In this document: positions 1-6,695 of the stretch, piece by piece | Layout of the letters: each line of letters starts with the position of its first letter | Position numbering within the stretch: position 1 is the first letter of the stretch | Assembly: GCA_028819675.1 (NCBI GenBank) | Contig: JAPPKT010000033.1 | Location: 1 to 9,886 of the forward strand | Reading direction: 5' to 3' | DNA: 9,886 nucleotides | From: Caldilineaceae bacterium | GTDB taxonomy: Bacteria > Chloroflexota > Anaerolineae > Caldilineales > Caldilineaceae | Translations under genes and position numbers: made by a program | The notes under the pieces: model-generated | Told to the model about the DNA's origin: nothing | What the model saw: only the letters and a program-made list of their open reading frames with translations | Databases searched by the model: none

Positions 1-1229
1 TCGCCTTCCGTCGCGAGAAGTTTGTGCCCATGGGAGGGCCCGCGGGCGGGAACGGTGGCCGGGGCGGGAATGTTTATATCGTAGCCGACCCAAGGATGAA
101 CACGCTGCAACGGTTTCGGAGACAGGTCCATTTCCGTGCGGAACGCGGCAAGCACGGCGGCGGCACCAAAAAGGCGGGCGCGACCGGAGAGGACCTGCTG
201 ATCTCGGTGCCGGTTGGGACAGTCGCGCGCATCGCTGAAACTGACACGGTGGTAGCTGACCTGGTACGGGACGGGCAGCAGGCACTGGTCGCCAGGGGAG
301 GTCGCGGGGGTCGAGGAAACGCTGCATTCAAGAGCGGGCGCAACCGGGCACCGCGACTATCTGAGAATGGCGAAGTGGGAGAAGCGCGCTGGCTGGAGTT
401 GGAATTGAAGATCGTGGCCGACGCAGGGATTGTAGGGGTGCCCAATGCTGGCAAATCAACATTGTTGAGCGTCATCAGTCAAGCCACCCCCAAGATAGCT
501 GACTATCCGTTCACGACGATTGTTCCCAACCTGGGCGTGGCGGAAGTGGGCCATGTCCAGATCGTGTTTGCCGACATTCCCGGTTTACTGGAGGGCGCGC
601 ACGATGGTGTTGGTCTGGGATTGGAGTTTCTGCGTCATGTTGAACGCAGCCGGGTACTGGTCCATCTGCTGGACGGAGCGAGCCCTGATCCGGCTGGTGA
701 CTACGAGGTCATCAACCAGGAGATGATGCTCTTCAACCCGATGCTGGCGAAGCGACCCCAGATGATCGTCCTGAACAAGATCGATCTGCCGCAGGCGCGG
801 GAGATCCTGCCACGGTTACAGGAGGCGCTGGCCGCTACAGACAGCCCATTTTTTGCCATCAGTGCAGTGACCGGGGAGAACGTACAGCAACTCCTATACG
901 AAGTAAAGGCACAGTTGGATAGACTGCCGGCGACGATCCCAACGGAGGAGGTGGAAGAGCTGCCGACGCTTTCGCCAGCGGAGGACGAACGCTCATTTCA
1001 AGTCACTCGTTTGGAGGAGGATCTTTGGCGGGTGGAGGGCGTTGCAATCGAGCGGGTGGCACAGATGACGAATTGGGACTACTACGAGTCCGGACTGCGG
1101 TTCCAGCGCATCCTGGGAGCGATGGGGATTTCCAATGCATTGCGGGAGCAGGGCGTTCGGGACGGAGATACTGTACAGATCGGAGTGGTTGAACTGGTGT
1201 GGGGATTTGAGAACGCGTTGGGAGAGTGA
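1..1229 (+). CDS. obg: Obg-family ribosome-assembly GTPase (5'-truncated by window edge)
   Basis: Obg is a GTP-binding protein that acts on the large ribosomal subunit during assembly and links it to growth and stress signalling. The reading frame is open from the first complete codon at position 3, and the first residues ([13 protein letters not shown]) match the Obg fold a little way in from the usual N-terminus, so roughly 20 residues and the true start lie upstream of the window. Of the 408 visible residues, about 1-135 form the glycine-rich Obg domain. The G domain follows, with G1 GVPNAGKS (145-152), the switch region YPFTT, G3 DIPG (191-194), G4 NKID (258-261) and G5 SAV (from 287). 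Residues from about 332 to the end form the OCT domain ([15 protein letters not shown] onward). All nucleotide-binding motifs are intact. nadD follows 114 bp downstream on the same strand, a common pairing. An internal GTG at 24 is not the real start. Family identification is secure. Confidence 0.97.
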   Translation, partial: AFRREKFVPMGGPAGGNGGRGGNVYIVADPRMNTLQRFRRQVHFRAERGKHGGGTKKAGATGEDLLISVPVGTVARIAETDTVVADLVRDGQQALVARGGRGGRGNAAFKSGRNRAPRLSENGEVGEARWLELELKIVADAGIVGVPNAGKSTLLSVISQATPKIADYPFTTIVPNLGVAEVGHVQIVFADIPGLLEGAHDGVGLGLEFLRHVERSRVLVHLLDGASPDPAGDYEVINQEMMLFNPMLAKRPQMIVLNKIDLPQAREILPRLQEALAATDSPFFAISAVTGENVQQLLYEVKAQLDRLPATIPTEEVEELPTLSPAEDERSFQVTRLEEDLWRVEGVAIERVAQMTNWDYYESGLRFQRILGAMGISNALREQGVRDGDTVQIGVVELVWGFENALGE

Positions 1230-1261
1230 CGGCGAGGTCAGAAGACAGGCTGCCATTGGTT

Positions 1262-1278
1262 TCTCATTTTGCATGAGA
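1262..1278. other. Small hairpin between obg and nadD
   Basis: TCTCAT and ATGAGA (6-bp perfect arms) flank a 5-nt TTTGC loop, 33 bp after the obg stop. There is no T-run after it, so it is a poor intrinsic terminator. It could be an mRNA-processing or stability hairpin in an obg-nadD transcript, or chance. The function is inference only. Confidence 0.25.
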
Positions 1279-1343
1279 GCCAGGCGTTGGGGAAAGAGCT
1301 CGCGGCATGCGCCCCAGTTCAGTTGGGAGTGGGCTTTTGAAGG

Positions 1344-1970
1344 ATGAATTCAAAAGACAGTAATGGCGGTATCAGGATTGGCATCTTCGGAGGCACCTTC
1401 GATCCGATTCATATAGGCCACCTGATTCTGGCAGAGGAGGCCCGGCATCAGTTGCGGTTGGACCGGATCGTTCTGGCGCCAGCCGGAGATCCTCCGCATA
1501 AGCCGGACAGTCCGATATCTCCCCTACATCACCGGTTGGCGATGTGCCGCCTGGCGGTTGCTGAAGACAACGAAATCAGCATCAGTCTTATTGATGCAGA
1601 CCGCCCCGGTCCCCACTTCACATCGGATATGTTGCGGCTACTCCGCAAGAGGGCCGGGTCGGAGGCGCAACTCTACTTTCTGATGGGGTTGGACAGTTTG
1701 CGGGATCTGCCGACCTGGCATGAGCCTGAATGGCTGGTGCACAATTGCCGGCTGGTTGCTCTACGCCGCCACGATGTAAAGATCGACTGGGCCAAGCTGG
1801 AGGCGGAACTGCCCGGCGTGCGAGAGCGCGTTATTGTGCTGGATATGCCTGAATTGGATATTGCCAGCAGCGATTTGCGGGAACGGGTCCGATCGGGTCA
1901 GCCGATTCGTTACCAGGTTCCCCGGGAGGTTGAACGATACATACGTGAACAGGGTTTGTACCGGTCGTAA
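1344..1970 (+). CDS. nadD: Nicotinate-mononucleotide adenylyltransferase
   Basis: This cytoplasmic enzyme joins nicotinate mononucleotide to ATP, giving deamido-NAD and pyrophosphate, in NAD biosynthesis. At 208 aa it has normal length for the family. The nucleotidyltransferase signature [11 protein letters not shown] lies at residues 16-26 with both histidines (H23, H26). PHK follows at 51-53, [11 protein letters not shown] lies mid-protein, and the C-terminal ATP-binding signature ASSDLR is at 174-179 (usual form ISSTxxR). The ATG at 1344 is the only sensible start, because an in-frame TGA sits two codons upstream. The AAGG next to it is too close to be a good ribosome site, and a GGGAG lies about 15 nt upstream, so translation initiation looks weak. 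The gene is likely co-transcribed with obg. The usual downstream partner rsfS is absent; instead the next gene is convergent and ends 60 bp away. Confidence 0.96.
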   Translation: MNSKDSNGGIRIGIFGGTFDPIHIGHLILAEEARHQLRLDRIVLAPAGDPPHKPDSPISPLHHRLAMCRLAVAEDNEISISLIDADRPGPHFTSDMLRLLRKRAGSEAQLYFLMGLDSLRDLPTWHEPEWLVHNCRLVALRRHDVKIDWAKLEAELPGVRERVIVLDMPELDIASSDLRERVRSGQPIRYQVPREVERYIREQGLYRS

Positions 1971-2030
1971 GGGCAGAGTCGAGGTAGGAACTGCAGGAGC
2001 CTTTCCCCTCGGATAGACTTTCCCTTGTGG

Positions 2031-3335
2031 TCAATCATGGGTTACGAAGTCATGCGGCGCGGCATTGAGAATCGGTGTCGCGTAGAGTTCGACGCCCAAC
2101 TGCTCCAGCGCCTTCAGAAACTGATCGTCTTCGATCATGCCGAACTGATCAGTTGTCAGATCTCTGAGCAGTTCGGCACTTACGTGCTTGGAGCTAGGCG
2201 GCTGCGTGACTTCCAGATCGGGGGTCACTCCCTGACCCTTGATCAGATTGCCATCGGGTGTGAGCCAGTTGGTCACTCCCAGGAGGATTGCTGATCCGTC
2301 GCTGAGGCCAAACTGGTTGAGCACGGTTCCAGTACCAAAGGTTGTTTCGCCGATCAGTAGGGCGCGTTCGTTTTCTTTGAGGGCGCCTGCGGTAATTTCG
2401 CCGGCACTGGCCGTGCCTTCGTTAATCAGGACGACCAGCGGCATTTCCCTGGCATAGCCCAGGCCGCGGGAGCGGTGGACGGTCTGATTCTGGTGCGCGT
2501 CCGTTTCAATCAATATCAGATCGCCCTTGGGCAGAAACTGGCTGTTGGCCTGAATGGCCTGCTGCAAAAACCCACCCGGATTATTTCGCAAGTCCAAAAT
2601 GATGCCTTGGTTGGTTTGAGCTTCTGAAATCTCGCGGAGAGCGATTTCCAATTCCCTGTCCACACTAGCGGTAAATTGCGAGATTTTGATATAGGAAATG
2701 TCGGTGTTGGGGATTGGGCTCCAACTCACGCTCGGCACCTCAATCCGGGCGCGAGTGATCAACACTTGCAGGGGTTCCTGGACTTCAGGGCGACGGACGG
2801 TCAGGACGACCTCGGAATTTGCCGGGCCGCGAACGAGAAAGATAACCTGATCCAACGATTTCCCTTGGACTGGATTACCATCCACTTCCAAAATCACATC
2901 GCCGGCCAGAATGCCCGCCTGTTCGGCGGGTGAGCCGTCAATTGGGGCTACGATCAGAACCTCGCCTTCTTCCATGGAAACATAGGCGCCGATTCCTTCG
3001 AAGGAGCCTTCAAGGCTAGTTTGGTGCAACCGTACGGCATCTGGGGAGAGGAAAGTTGTGTGGCCCTCATCACCCAAAGAGGCAAGCATTCCTTCGATAG
3101 CGCCGTAAGTCATGGCGGCGAAGTCGACCCGCTCGCGGTCGACAAAGTGGGCAACGACGTAATCCCAAGCCTCCCAAAAGATGATGAATTGAGAGGGACG
3201 CTCCTCAGCGGCCATCGCTGAGCGGATTGAAAAGCCGGAAATATTGCCGCCGACAAATGCCAACGCCATCAGCCAAAGGATCACTGCAGACAGTGCAACC
3301 CGCCTGGCAAATCTGATTCGGGCTGGTCGTTTCAT
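2031..3335 (-). CDS. S41-family (CtpA/CtpB-like) PDZ protease, catalytic Lys replaced by Thr
   Basis: C-terminal processing peptidases of family S41 cut envelope proteins with a Ser-Lys dyad and a PDZ domain that gates the active site. This 434-aa protein has a basic N-terminus and one hydrophobic segment (about residues 11-30), so it is secreted or anchored in the membrane. The PDZ domain covers about 108-185 (EGIGAYVS ... GSPAEQAGILAGDVILEVDG) and the S41 core about 210-385 (GIILDLRNNPGG, then NEGTASAGEI). The nucleophile is S310. The usual FGKGxVQ motif reads FGTGTVL, so T335 occupies the catalytic lysine position (25 residues after the serine, as in CtpB S309/K334) and L339 the glutamine position. 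WLTPDGNLI and KGQGVTPD follow as normal. It may be inactive, use another base, or belong to a variant clade. The ATG at 3335 has only a weak GGA upstream. It is transcribed alone, convergent with nadD. Confidence 0.93.
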   Translation of the reverse strand: MKRPARIRFARRVALSAVILWLMALAFVGGNISGFSIRSAMAAEERPSQFIIFWEAWDYVVAHFVDRERVDFAAMTYGAIEGMLASLGDEGHTTFLSPDAVRLHQTSLEGSFEGIGAYVSMEEGEVLIVAPIDGSPAEQAGILAGDVILEVDGNPVQGKSLDQVIFLVRGPANSEVVLTVRRPEVQEPLQVLITRARIEVPSVSWSPIPNTDISYIKISQFTASVDRELEIALREISEAQTNQGIILDLRNNPGGFLQQAIQANSQFLPKGDLILIETDAHQNQTVHRSRGLGYAREMPLVVLINEGTASAGEITAGALKENERALLIGETTFGTGTVLNQFGLSDGSAILLGVTNWLTPDGNLIKGQGVTPDLEVTQPPSSKHVSAELLRDLTTDQFGMIEDDQFLKALEQLGVELYATPILNAAPHDFVTHD

Positions 3336-3378
3336 TCCATAGGTTCCATTGATGCGCTCGGCGAGACTTGCCCTTGAA

Positions 3379-3395
3379 GACTGTAAGTGACAGTC
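3379..3395. promoter_or_regulatory. Operator-like inverted repeat upstream of the S41 protease gene
   Basis: GACTGT-AAGTG-ACAGTC is a perfect 6-5-6 inverted repeat about 44-60 bp before the ATG. On the minus strand it overlaps a weak promoter candidate, TTAGTC, 17 nt, then TACAGT, with the right arm of the repeat covering the -10 element. That placement would suit a repressor site. Neither the promoter nor the regulator is established. Confidence 0.3.
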
Positions 3396-3693
3396 GCGGA
3401 TTGACTAAGTTCTATTGAAAGCAACATTAAAAAGTATCGGTTAAGCATGCGGTTTTGGCAAGCAAAGGAAGGGGTTTCCGGCCTACGTTGGGACTACGGT
3501 GTGCCTATGATTTTTGTCCATCATTTGACCAGCAGTTTACAGCTTGAGTAGGGGCGAAGTCAGGGAGTGAAAATGGGGTTAGGAGAGAGGGTGGTTATCG
3601 GGTGGATCACCGTTTTGGGGTAGGGGTACAGTCCATATCCAGGTCGGAGTCCCAGAAGCCCTGAAATGGCCTACTGCAAACCGACGGTGAAAG

Positions 3694-3747
3694 AAACTGT
3701 CCCTCAATCGAGGCAGCGAACCCGGCAGCCCGATCAAGGGACAGTTT
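3694..3747. repeat. 54-bp stem-loop, REP/MITE-like
   Basis: Outer arms AAACTGTCCCT (3694-3704) and AGGGACAGTTT (3737-3747) are perfectly complementary over 11 bp. After a 2x2 internal loop, the stem resumes with ATCG/CGAT (3707-3710 with 3731-3734), closing a 20-nt loop. The ACTGTCCC/GGGACAGT arms resemble short repetitive extragenic palindromes that RAYT-type transposases mobilise in other bacteria. This is inference, as only one copy is in the window. It could alternatively act as a transcription terminator. Confidence 0.45.
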
Positions 3748-3789
3748 TCATTGCGTATTAGGCTGTGTAGAGCATTCCCTGTTCCAAGT

Positions 3790-3838
3790 CCGGCGGCCGT
3801 TTAGAAATAGTGTGTCACATGGCGCCACACTATGCCGG
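3790..3838. repeat. Two-part inverted repeat, second intergenic hairpin
   Basis: The inner arms ATAGTGTG (3807-3814) and CACACTAT (3826-3833) are perfectly complementary over 8 bp with an 11-nt loop. The outer arms CCGGC (3790-3794) and GCCGG (3834-3838) also pair, leaving an unpaired 12-nt bulge on the left. There is no T-run on either side, so it is not a typical terminator. Confidence 0.35.
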
Positions 3839-3893
3839 CAGGAGACAGGAGTTGGAGCAGGGCTGCACCCCACGCGCCTTGAAAATTGGGGCA

Positions 3894-3907
3894 AACCGCC
3901 AGCGGTT
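3894..3907 (-). terminator. Weak terminator candidate for the lipoprotein gene
   Basis: On the minus strand AACCGC-TG-GCGGTT (extendable with one bulge to GC/GC ends) lies 57 bp past the lipoprotein stop and is followed by TTTGCCCCAATTTT. The stem is short and the T-tract is interrupted, so the call is tentative. Confidence 0.3.
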
Positions 3908-3963
3908 GCGCACTCCTTGCAATGAGCTTGGCAACGCCGACGGTTACGAACCCCTTGCTTCGC

Positions 3964-4500
3964 TTAGTTCATGCTGATCGAAATCGAGCCAGAATCCTGA
4001 GCAACACTGACGCTGGCCGGGAGCATGATGTTCTGGGCCAAGACAGCGTTGATCTGCGCATTGACCGGAGCGAGCAGAGCGCCACCCACAGCCAAGCCGC
4101 CGGCGCCGGCCGACTGGAGATCAACCATCAGATGACCGTCGCTCACCATCAGGTTGCCGACGAGGTCGAGGGTGTTGCCCATCATGCTGACGCCGTCCTT
4201 CAAAGTGACGCGGAAGTGCATGGCATCGGGCTCAATCCAGACCATTACGGAATCGACCGGCTGATTCGGACCACTGTTGGCTTCGAGAGCCTTTGTCACG
4301 TAGCTGCTGAACTCAGACTCGCTCAGCATGACCTCGCCCATGGTCAGTGCGCCAATCAGGGCATCCTGGGCCGACAGGGCCGCCTCGTGAGAGATCTCAA
4401 CGTCTCGGTCGGGCGGAGCGGCCGGCGCGGTGCACGCACTAAGGACTACCAGCAGCAGAGACAGTACAACGAGTGAAATGAGTGGGGTTCGTTTGTTCAT
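3964..4500 (-). CDS. Putative lipoprotein of unknown function
   Basis: This 178-aa protein starts with a lipoprotein signal peptide: a basic MNKR, a hydrophobic stretch (7-20) and the lipobox LSAC, with C23 as the acylation site, so it should be tethered to the outer face of the cytoplasmic membrane. The mature part begins with a Pro/Ala linker. An amphipathic stretch follows (LSESEFSSYVTKAL, 59-72), then beta-rich segments (VDSVMVWIEPDAMHFRVTL, DLVGNLMVSDGHLMVDL) and an Ala/Gly-rich helix (133-157). That order loosely resembles small lipid-binding DUF2993/DUF2140-like exported proteins, but I cannot assign a family. An AAGGAG Shine-Dalgarno at 4511-4516, 10 nt from the ATG, supports expression. 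It is monocistronic, with more than 500 bp free on both sides. The upstream gap carries the diverged direct repeat. Confidence 0.8.
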   Translation of the reverse strand: MNKRTPLISLVVLSLLLVVLSACTAPAAPPDRDVEISHEAALSAQDALIGALTMGEVMLSESEFSSYVTKALEANSGPNQPVDSVMVWIEPDAMHFRVTLKDGVSMMGNTLDLVGNLMVSDGHLMVDLQSAGAGGLAVGGALLAPVNAQINAVLAQNIMLPASVSVAQDSGSISISMN

Positions 4501-4597
4501 GGTTCTGTTGCTCCTTGAGAGAATTGGGTTAAGGGATCTTTACTCTTGATCTCATCATAAATTGATAGAGAAACAATTAAATGATGACCATGAGCTA

Positions 4598-4638
4598 TAT
4601 CGTCTCACAAGAACAGAGCAAGTGCAAATCCGAAAAAA
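4598..4638. repeat. Diverged direct repeat, copy 1
   Basis: This copy begins TAT, contains the 15-bp core TCTCACAAGAACAGA (4603-4617) and ends in CGAAAAAA. It aligns with 4710-4749 over the full length with a perfect core and scattered mismatches outside it. The copies start 112 bp apart. On the minus strand the core includes TTGTGA, which could act as a -35 element for the lipoprotein gene. Confidence 0.55.
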
Positions 4639-4709
4639 GCGGAACGGCGGCCTCGGGATCGACTTCTTCTCAAACTCGTCAGGGAGGCTGAAATATGGGT
4701 AAGCGGTCC

Positions 4710-4749
4710 TATTTTCTCACAAGAACAGATCTTGTACAAGTCGAAAAAA
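4710..4749. repeat. Diverged direct repeat, copy 2, with internal palindrome
   Basis: This is the second copy of the repeat, with core TCTCACAAGAACAGA at 4715-4729 and a terminal CGAAAAAAA. Unlike copy 1, it also carries an inverted repeat, ACAAGA-ACAGA-TCTTGT (4719-4735), and an overlapping 10-bp palindrome, CTTGTACAAG (4731-4740). These are features a DNA-binding dimer could read. Confidence 0.55.
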
Positions 4750-5078
4750 ACAGGGGACGCCTACTAGAACGTGCCACTCTTTCTTCGAGCCTACCGGCTC
4801 CCGAAATCGCGGTCTTGCTTCTGCCAACTCTTTGATGACTGTGTGATCTCCGCAGGAGATTGGCGCCGGGTTGCGCCTAGGGAGAGTTCATCACGCACAA
4901 TAATACACTTGACGGGCAAGGCTGTCAAACCTGAAAATCCCGAGGGTGAAAACGGCGTACTGACAGGCGCCTGACCGCTACAAGTCATTCGATTCCGATG
5001 CCGGCTCATGGTTGAGTATGAGCTGACTGACCTTAGCGGCCAGTCTGAGAGGAATTGTACTCTTGGCGGAAAACATTG

Positions 5079-6041
5079 TCATATGTGTTTCTCCACCATA
5101 CTGCAATCGCCCGGATATTCAATTTCGATGGTGATGTGTGTAAGGTGCAGCCCGTCCAACTCTTCGCGCGCCCGCTGTTTGATCTCTCGAATCTCGTCAT
5201 GGTCGGCTGACTGGTTGACGACGAGATGGGTGGACAGTACGTGATGGTCGCCGTCGAGAGACCAGAGATGGGTATGGTGTGAGTCTTCGACGGCGTCAAT
5301 GTTGCGCAGGCGCTGGTCCAGCTGCAACAGGTCAACTCCTTCTGGGGCTGCCTGTAAGAACAGTTCGGCCGTCTTTTTCAGGTGTCCCAGGACATTGTAG
5401 AGTATGTAGAGGGTGATGAGGAGGGACAGAATCGAGTCCAGAATGTACAGATCGACGAAGAGAAGCGTGATACCGACAATGAGGACCGCGACCCATCCGA
5501 GAACATCTTCCAGCAGGTGCCACATGGCGACCTTGGCATTCATGGTGCCGCCGCCTTGCAAGCGCCATACGGCCGCACCATTTACAGCGATGCCGCCAAG
5601 CGCAAGCAGGATCATACCCGGAGCGTTGGTGACTTCCGGGTTGAGGAGGCGCGGGATCACTTCTGACAGGACAAACAGTCCACCAGCGATGAGAACTGCG
5701 GCATTGATGAAGGCGGCGAGCAAAGAGAGGCGGCCGTACCCATAGGAGTAGCGCACCGGCGCCTCACTGGCGGCGTGCTTCTCCAGTCCCCAGGCCATGC
5801 CCAGTGCAATCGAGTCGCCAAGGTCGTGCAAGGCGTCGGAAAGGATCGCCACGCTGTTGGTCAGGTATGCGCCGATGAATTCTACGACCGTGAAGCCCAA
5901 ATTGAGGAGAAACGCAGTGCGCAGGTTGGCCGAATCACCGTGATGGTGGTGATGAAGGTGATGGCCTCGGCCGTGTTCATGGACGTGTTCATGGCCATTC
6001 TTGTCGTCGTGTTTGTGATAGAGACTGTGCCCTTGACCCAT
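5079..6041 (-). CDS. Cation diffusion facilitator, CzcD/ZitB-like Zn2+(/Co2+) exporter
   Basis: CDF proteins are proton-coupled antiporters in the cytoplasmic membrane that export divalent metals, mostly zinc. This 320-aa protein has about six membrane segments (near 40-60, 64-85, 106-127, 139-160, 170-190, 195-218) and a cytosolic C-terminal domain (about 220-310). The transport-site pairs are HxxxD in TM2 (H72, D76) and HxxxD in TM5 (H175, D179), the HD-HD arrangement typical of zinc/cobalt members. The first 34 residues contain 14 histidines, including a run of five at 30-34, and probably buffer or sense metal at the cytosolic face. The ATG at 6041 has an AGGGGG ribosome site a few bases upstream. 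It is probably monocistronic: the gene upstream is 425 bp away. A 16-bp palindrome lies 83 bp before the start. Exact substrate and gene name are not decidable from sequence alone. Confidence 0.95.
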   Translation of the reverse strand: MGQGHSLYHKHDDKNGHEHVHEHGRGHHLHHHHHGDSANLRTAFLLNLGFTVVEFIGAYLTNSVAILSDALHDLGDSIALGMAWGLEKHAASEAPVRYSYGYGRLSLLAAFINAAVLIAGGLFVLSEVIPRLLNPEVTNAPGMILLALGGIAVNGAAVWRLQGGGTMNAKVAMWHLLEDVLGWVAVLIVGITLLFVDLYILDSILSLLITLYILYNVLGHLKKTAELFLQAAPEGVDLLQLDQRLRNIDAVEDSHHTHLWSLDGDHHVLSTHLVVNQSADHDEIREIKQRAREELDGLHLTHITIEIEYPGDCSMVEKHI

Positions 6042-6466
6042 CTGAGGCCCCCTAGACCCAAAGCGTCGCGAACGAAGCGGGTTGAGCGACGGCGATTGCA
6101 GACCAATGTTGCACTAACCGGACGCTTTTGACCAAAAGCTGCGCACACTCTCGCCCTGAAAATCTTAAAGGCTAAAATGCCCCATTTGGAATAGTCGCCA
6201 GGGGCGAGCAATGGGAAGAATTTGGCTGAGTGCCAGCCCAGATCAGGCCAAGAATGGCACTGGGCGGAATTGCCAGTACTGGATTCCGGCCGGTGGCAAT
6301 GCAGGCAAGTGGGGCGGTATGGGCTTAGCGGCTTGACGTCGTCGCCTGCGATGTCTATGGGGCGCGGGAGTTCCGGCGGCAGAGGCGTCGGGTGGGCAAC
6401 ATCAAGTGTTGGTTAATCAGAACAGGGGCGGGATTGCGGCGCGGGGCTGGGCCAGAGCGTACTGTC
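6042..6466. other. 425-bp intergenic region upstream of the CDF gene
   Basis: There is no convincing gene. The part near the CDF gene should hold its promoter and carries the 16-bp palindrome at 6124-6139. Further out there is a perfect 10-bp palindrome, CCAGTACTGG (6273-6282), lying within a larger ATTGCCA/TGGCAAT pair (6269-6275 with 6294-6300). The rest shows no feature I can name. Confidence 0.5.
6124..6139. promoter_or_regulatory. Operator-like palindrome upstream of the CDF exporter
   Basis: GCTTTTG-AC-CAAAAGC is a perfect 7-2-7 inverted repeat that ends 82 bp before the CDF ATG. Metal exporters are commonly controlled by dimeric metal sensors (ArsR/SmtB or MerR families) that bind such dyads near the promoter. 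The spacing fits an operator, but no clear -35/-10 pair was found alongside it, and the sensor gene is not in the window. Confidence 0.35.
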
Positions 6467-6601
6467 TCACGCTTTGGTTGCCTCGTCTCCTTTACGTTTG
6501 CCGAGCAAGCGCCGAGCGTCGCGTAGGCTGAAGAACAGCAGCGCGGCCGCACCAGTCAGACTCAGCAGGAGGACAAGCTGCAGAAAGGCCACAATTTCCA
6601 T
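6467..6601 (-). CDS. Small single-pass membrane protein, hypothetical
   Basis: From the ATG at 6601 this frame encodes 44 aa: a short N-terminus (MEIVAF), one strongly hydrophobic helix (about residues 4-28, rich in Leu/Ala), then a basic tail (SLRDARRLLGKRKGDEATKA). The layout predicts an N-out, C-in membrane anchor by the positive-inside rule. There is no strong Shine-Dalgarno, but an extended -10 promoter candidate lies about 95 bp upstream. A TTG codon at 6670 would give a 67-aa version; I prefer the ATG because the extra residues look non-coding. The function is unknown, and it may be chance. It lies between DUF72 and CDF on the same strand, separated from both. Confidence 0.45.
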   Translation of the reverse strand: MEIVAFLQLVLLLSLTGAAALLFFSLRDARRLLGKRKGDEATKA

Positions 6602-6695
6602 TTTGACTATCCGAATCGTTTGTATCCGAAAGGTGATCGACTGACAGTGAGATATTGGCCGAGTGATCAACAGCGTAAACTTGGGGGTGATGAAT

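Larger units (their letters stand above)
3336..3963. other. 628-bp intergenic region between S41 protease and lipoprotein genes
   Basis: I see no credible coding sequence on either strand. It contains the S41 promoter region with its inverted repeat, a long interrupted hairpin at 3694-3747, a second two-part hairpin at 3790-3838, and a short hairpin at 3894-3907 that may end the lipoprotein transcript. The density of dyad symmetry suggests remnants of small repetitive elements, but no terminal target duplication or transposase remnant could be recognised. Confidence 0.6.
4501..5078. other. 578-bp intergenic region between lipoprotein and CDF genes
   Basis: No convincing gene is present. Short open frames exist on both strands at about 4771-5009, but they mirror each other, have no good ribosome sites and match nothing I know. 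The region holds the lipoprotein promoter area (AT-rich at 4545-4600, with a TATGAT-like hexamer on the minus strand), the two diverged repeat copies at 4598-4638 and 4710-4749, and a GGCGC/GCGCC mini-hairpin at 4862-4877. It also has GCTCAT/ATGAGC (5004-5023), which lies 56 bp past the CDF stop and has no T-tract. Confidence 0.55.

Noticed and set aside
24..26. GTG as the start codon of obg
   Set aside because: The frame stays open upstream and encodes conserved Obg residues (AFRREKF), so the gene is cut by the window edge rather than starting here.
3601..3616. GGTG-GAT-CACC followed by GTTTT as a + strand terminator
   Set aside because: There is a 4-bp stem with a 3-nt loop and no + strand gene upstream; too weak to call.
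3336..3963. Possible tRNA or structured ncRNA in the gap
   Set aside because: No T-arm GGTTCRA-like sequence, no acceptor pairing and no CCA-like end could be found here or in the other intergenic gaps.
3886..4476. 196-codon + strand open frame opposite the lipoprotein gene
   Set aside because: The minus strand has a signal peptide, lipobox and Shine-Dalgarno, while the + frame is His/Asp/Arg-rich with no start context.
4771..5009. Paired 67- to 72-codon open frames on both strands between lipoprotein and CDF
   Set aside because: They are mutually antisense, have no ribosome site, and contain no hydrophobic, catalytic or family pattern. Treated as non-coding pending homology evidence.
6236..6265. 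GCCCAG/CTGGGC and TGCCA/TGGCA pairs as a hairpin
   Set aside because: The two pairs interleave rather than nest, so they cannot form one simple stem-loop; no other support.
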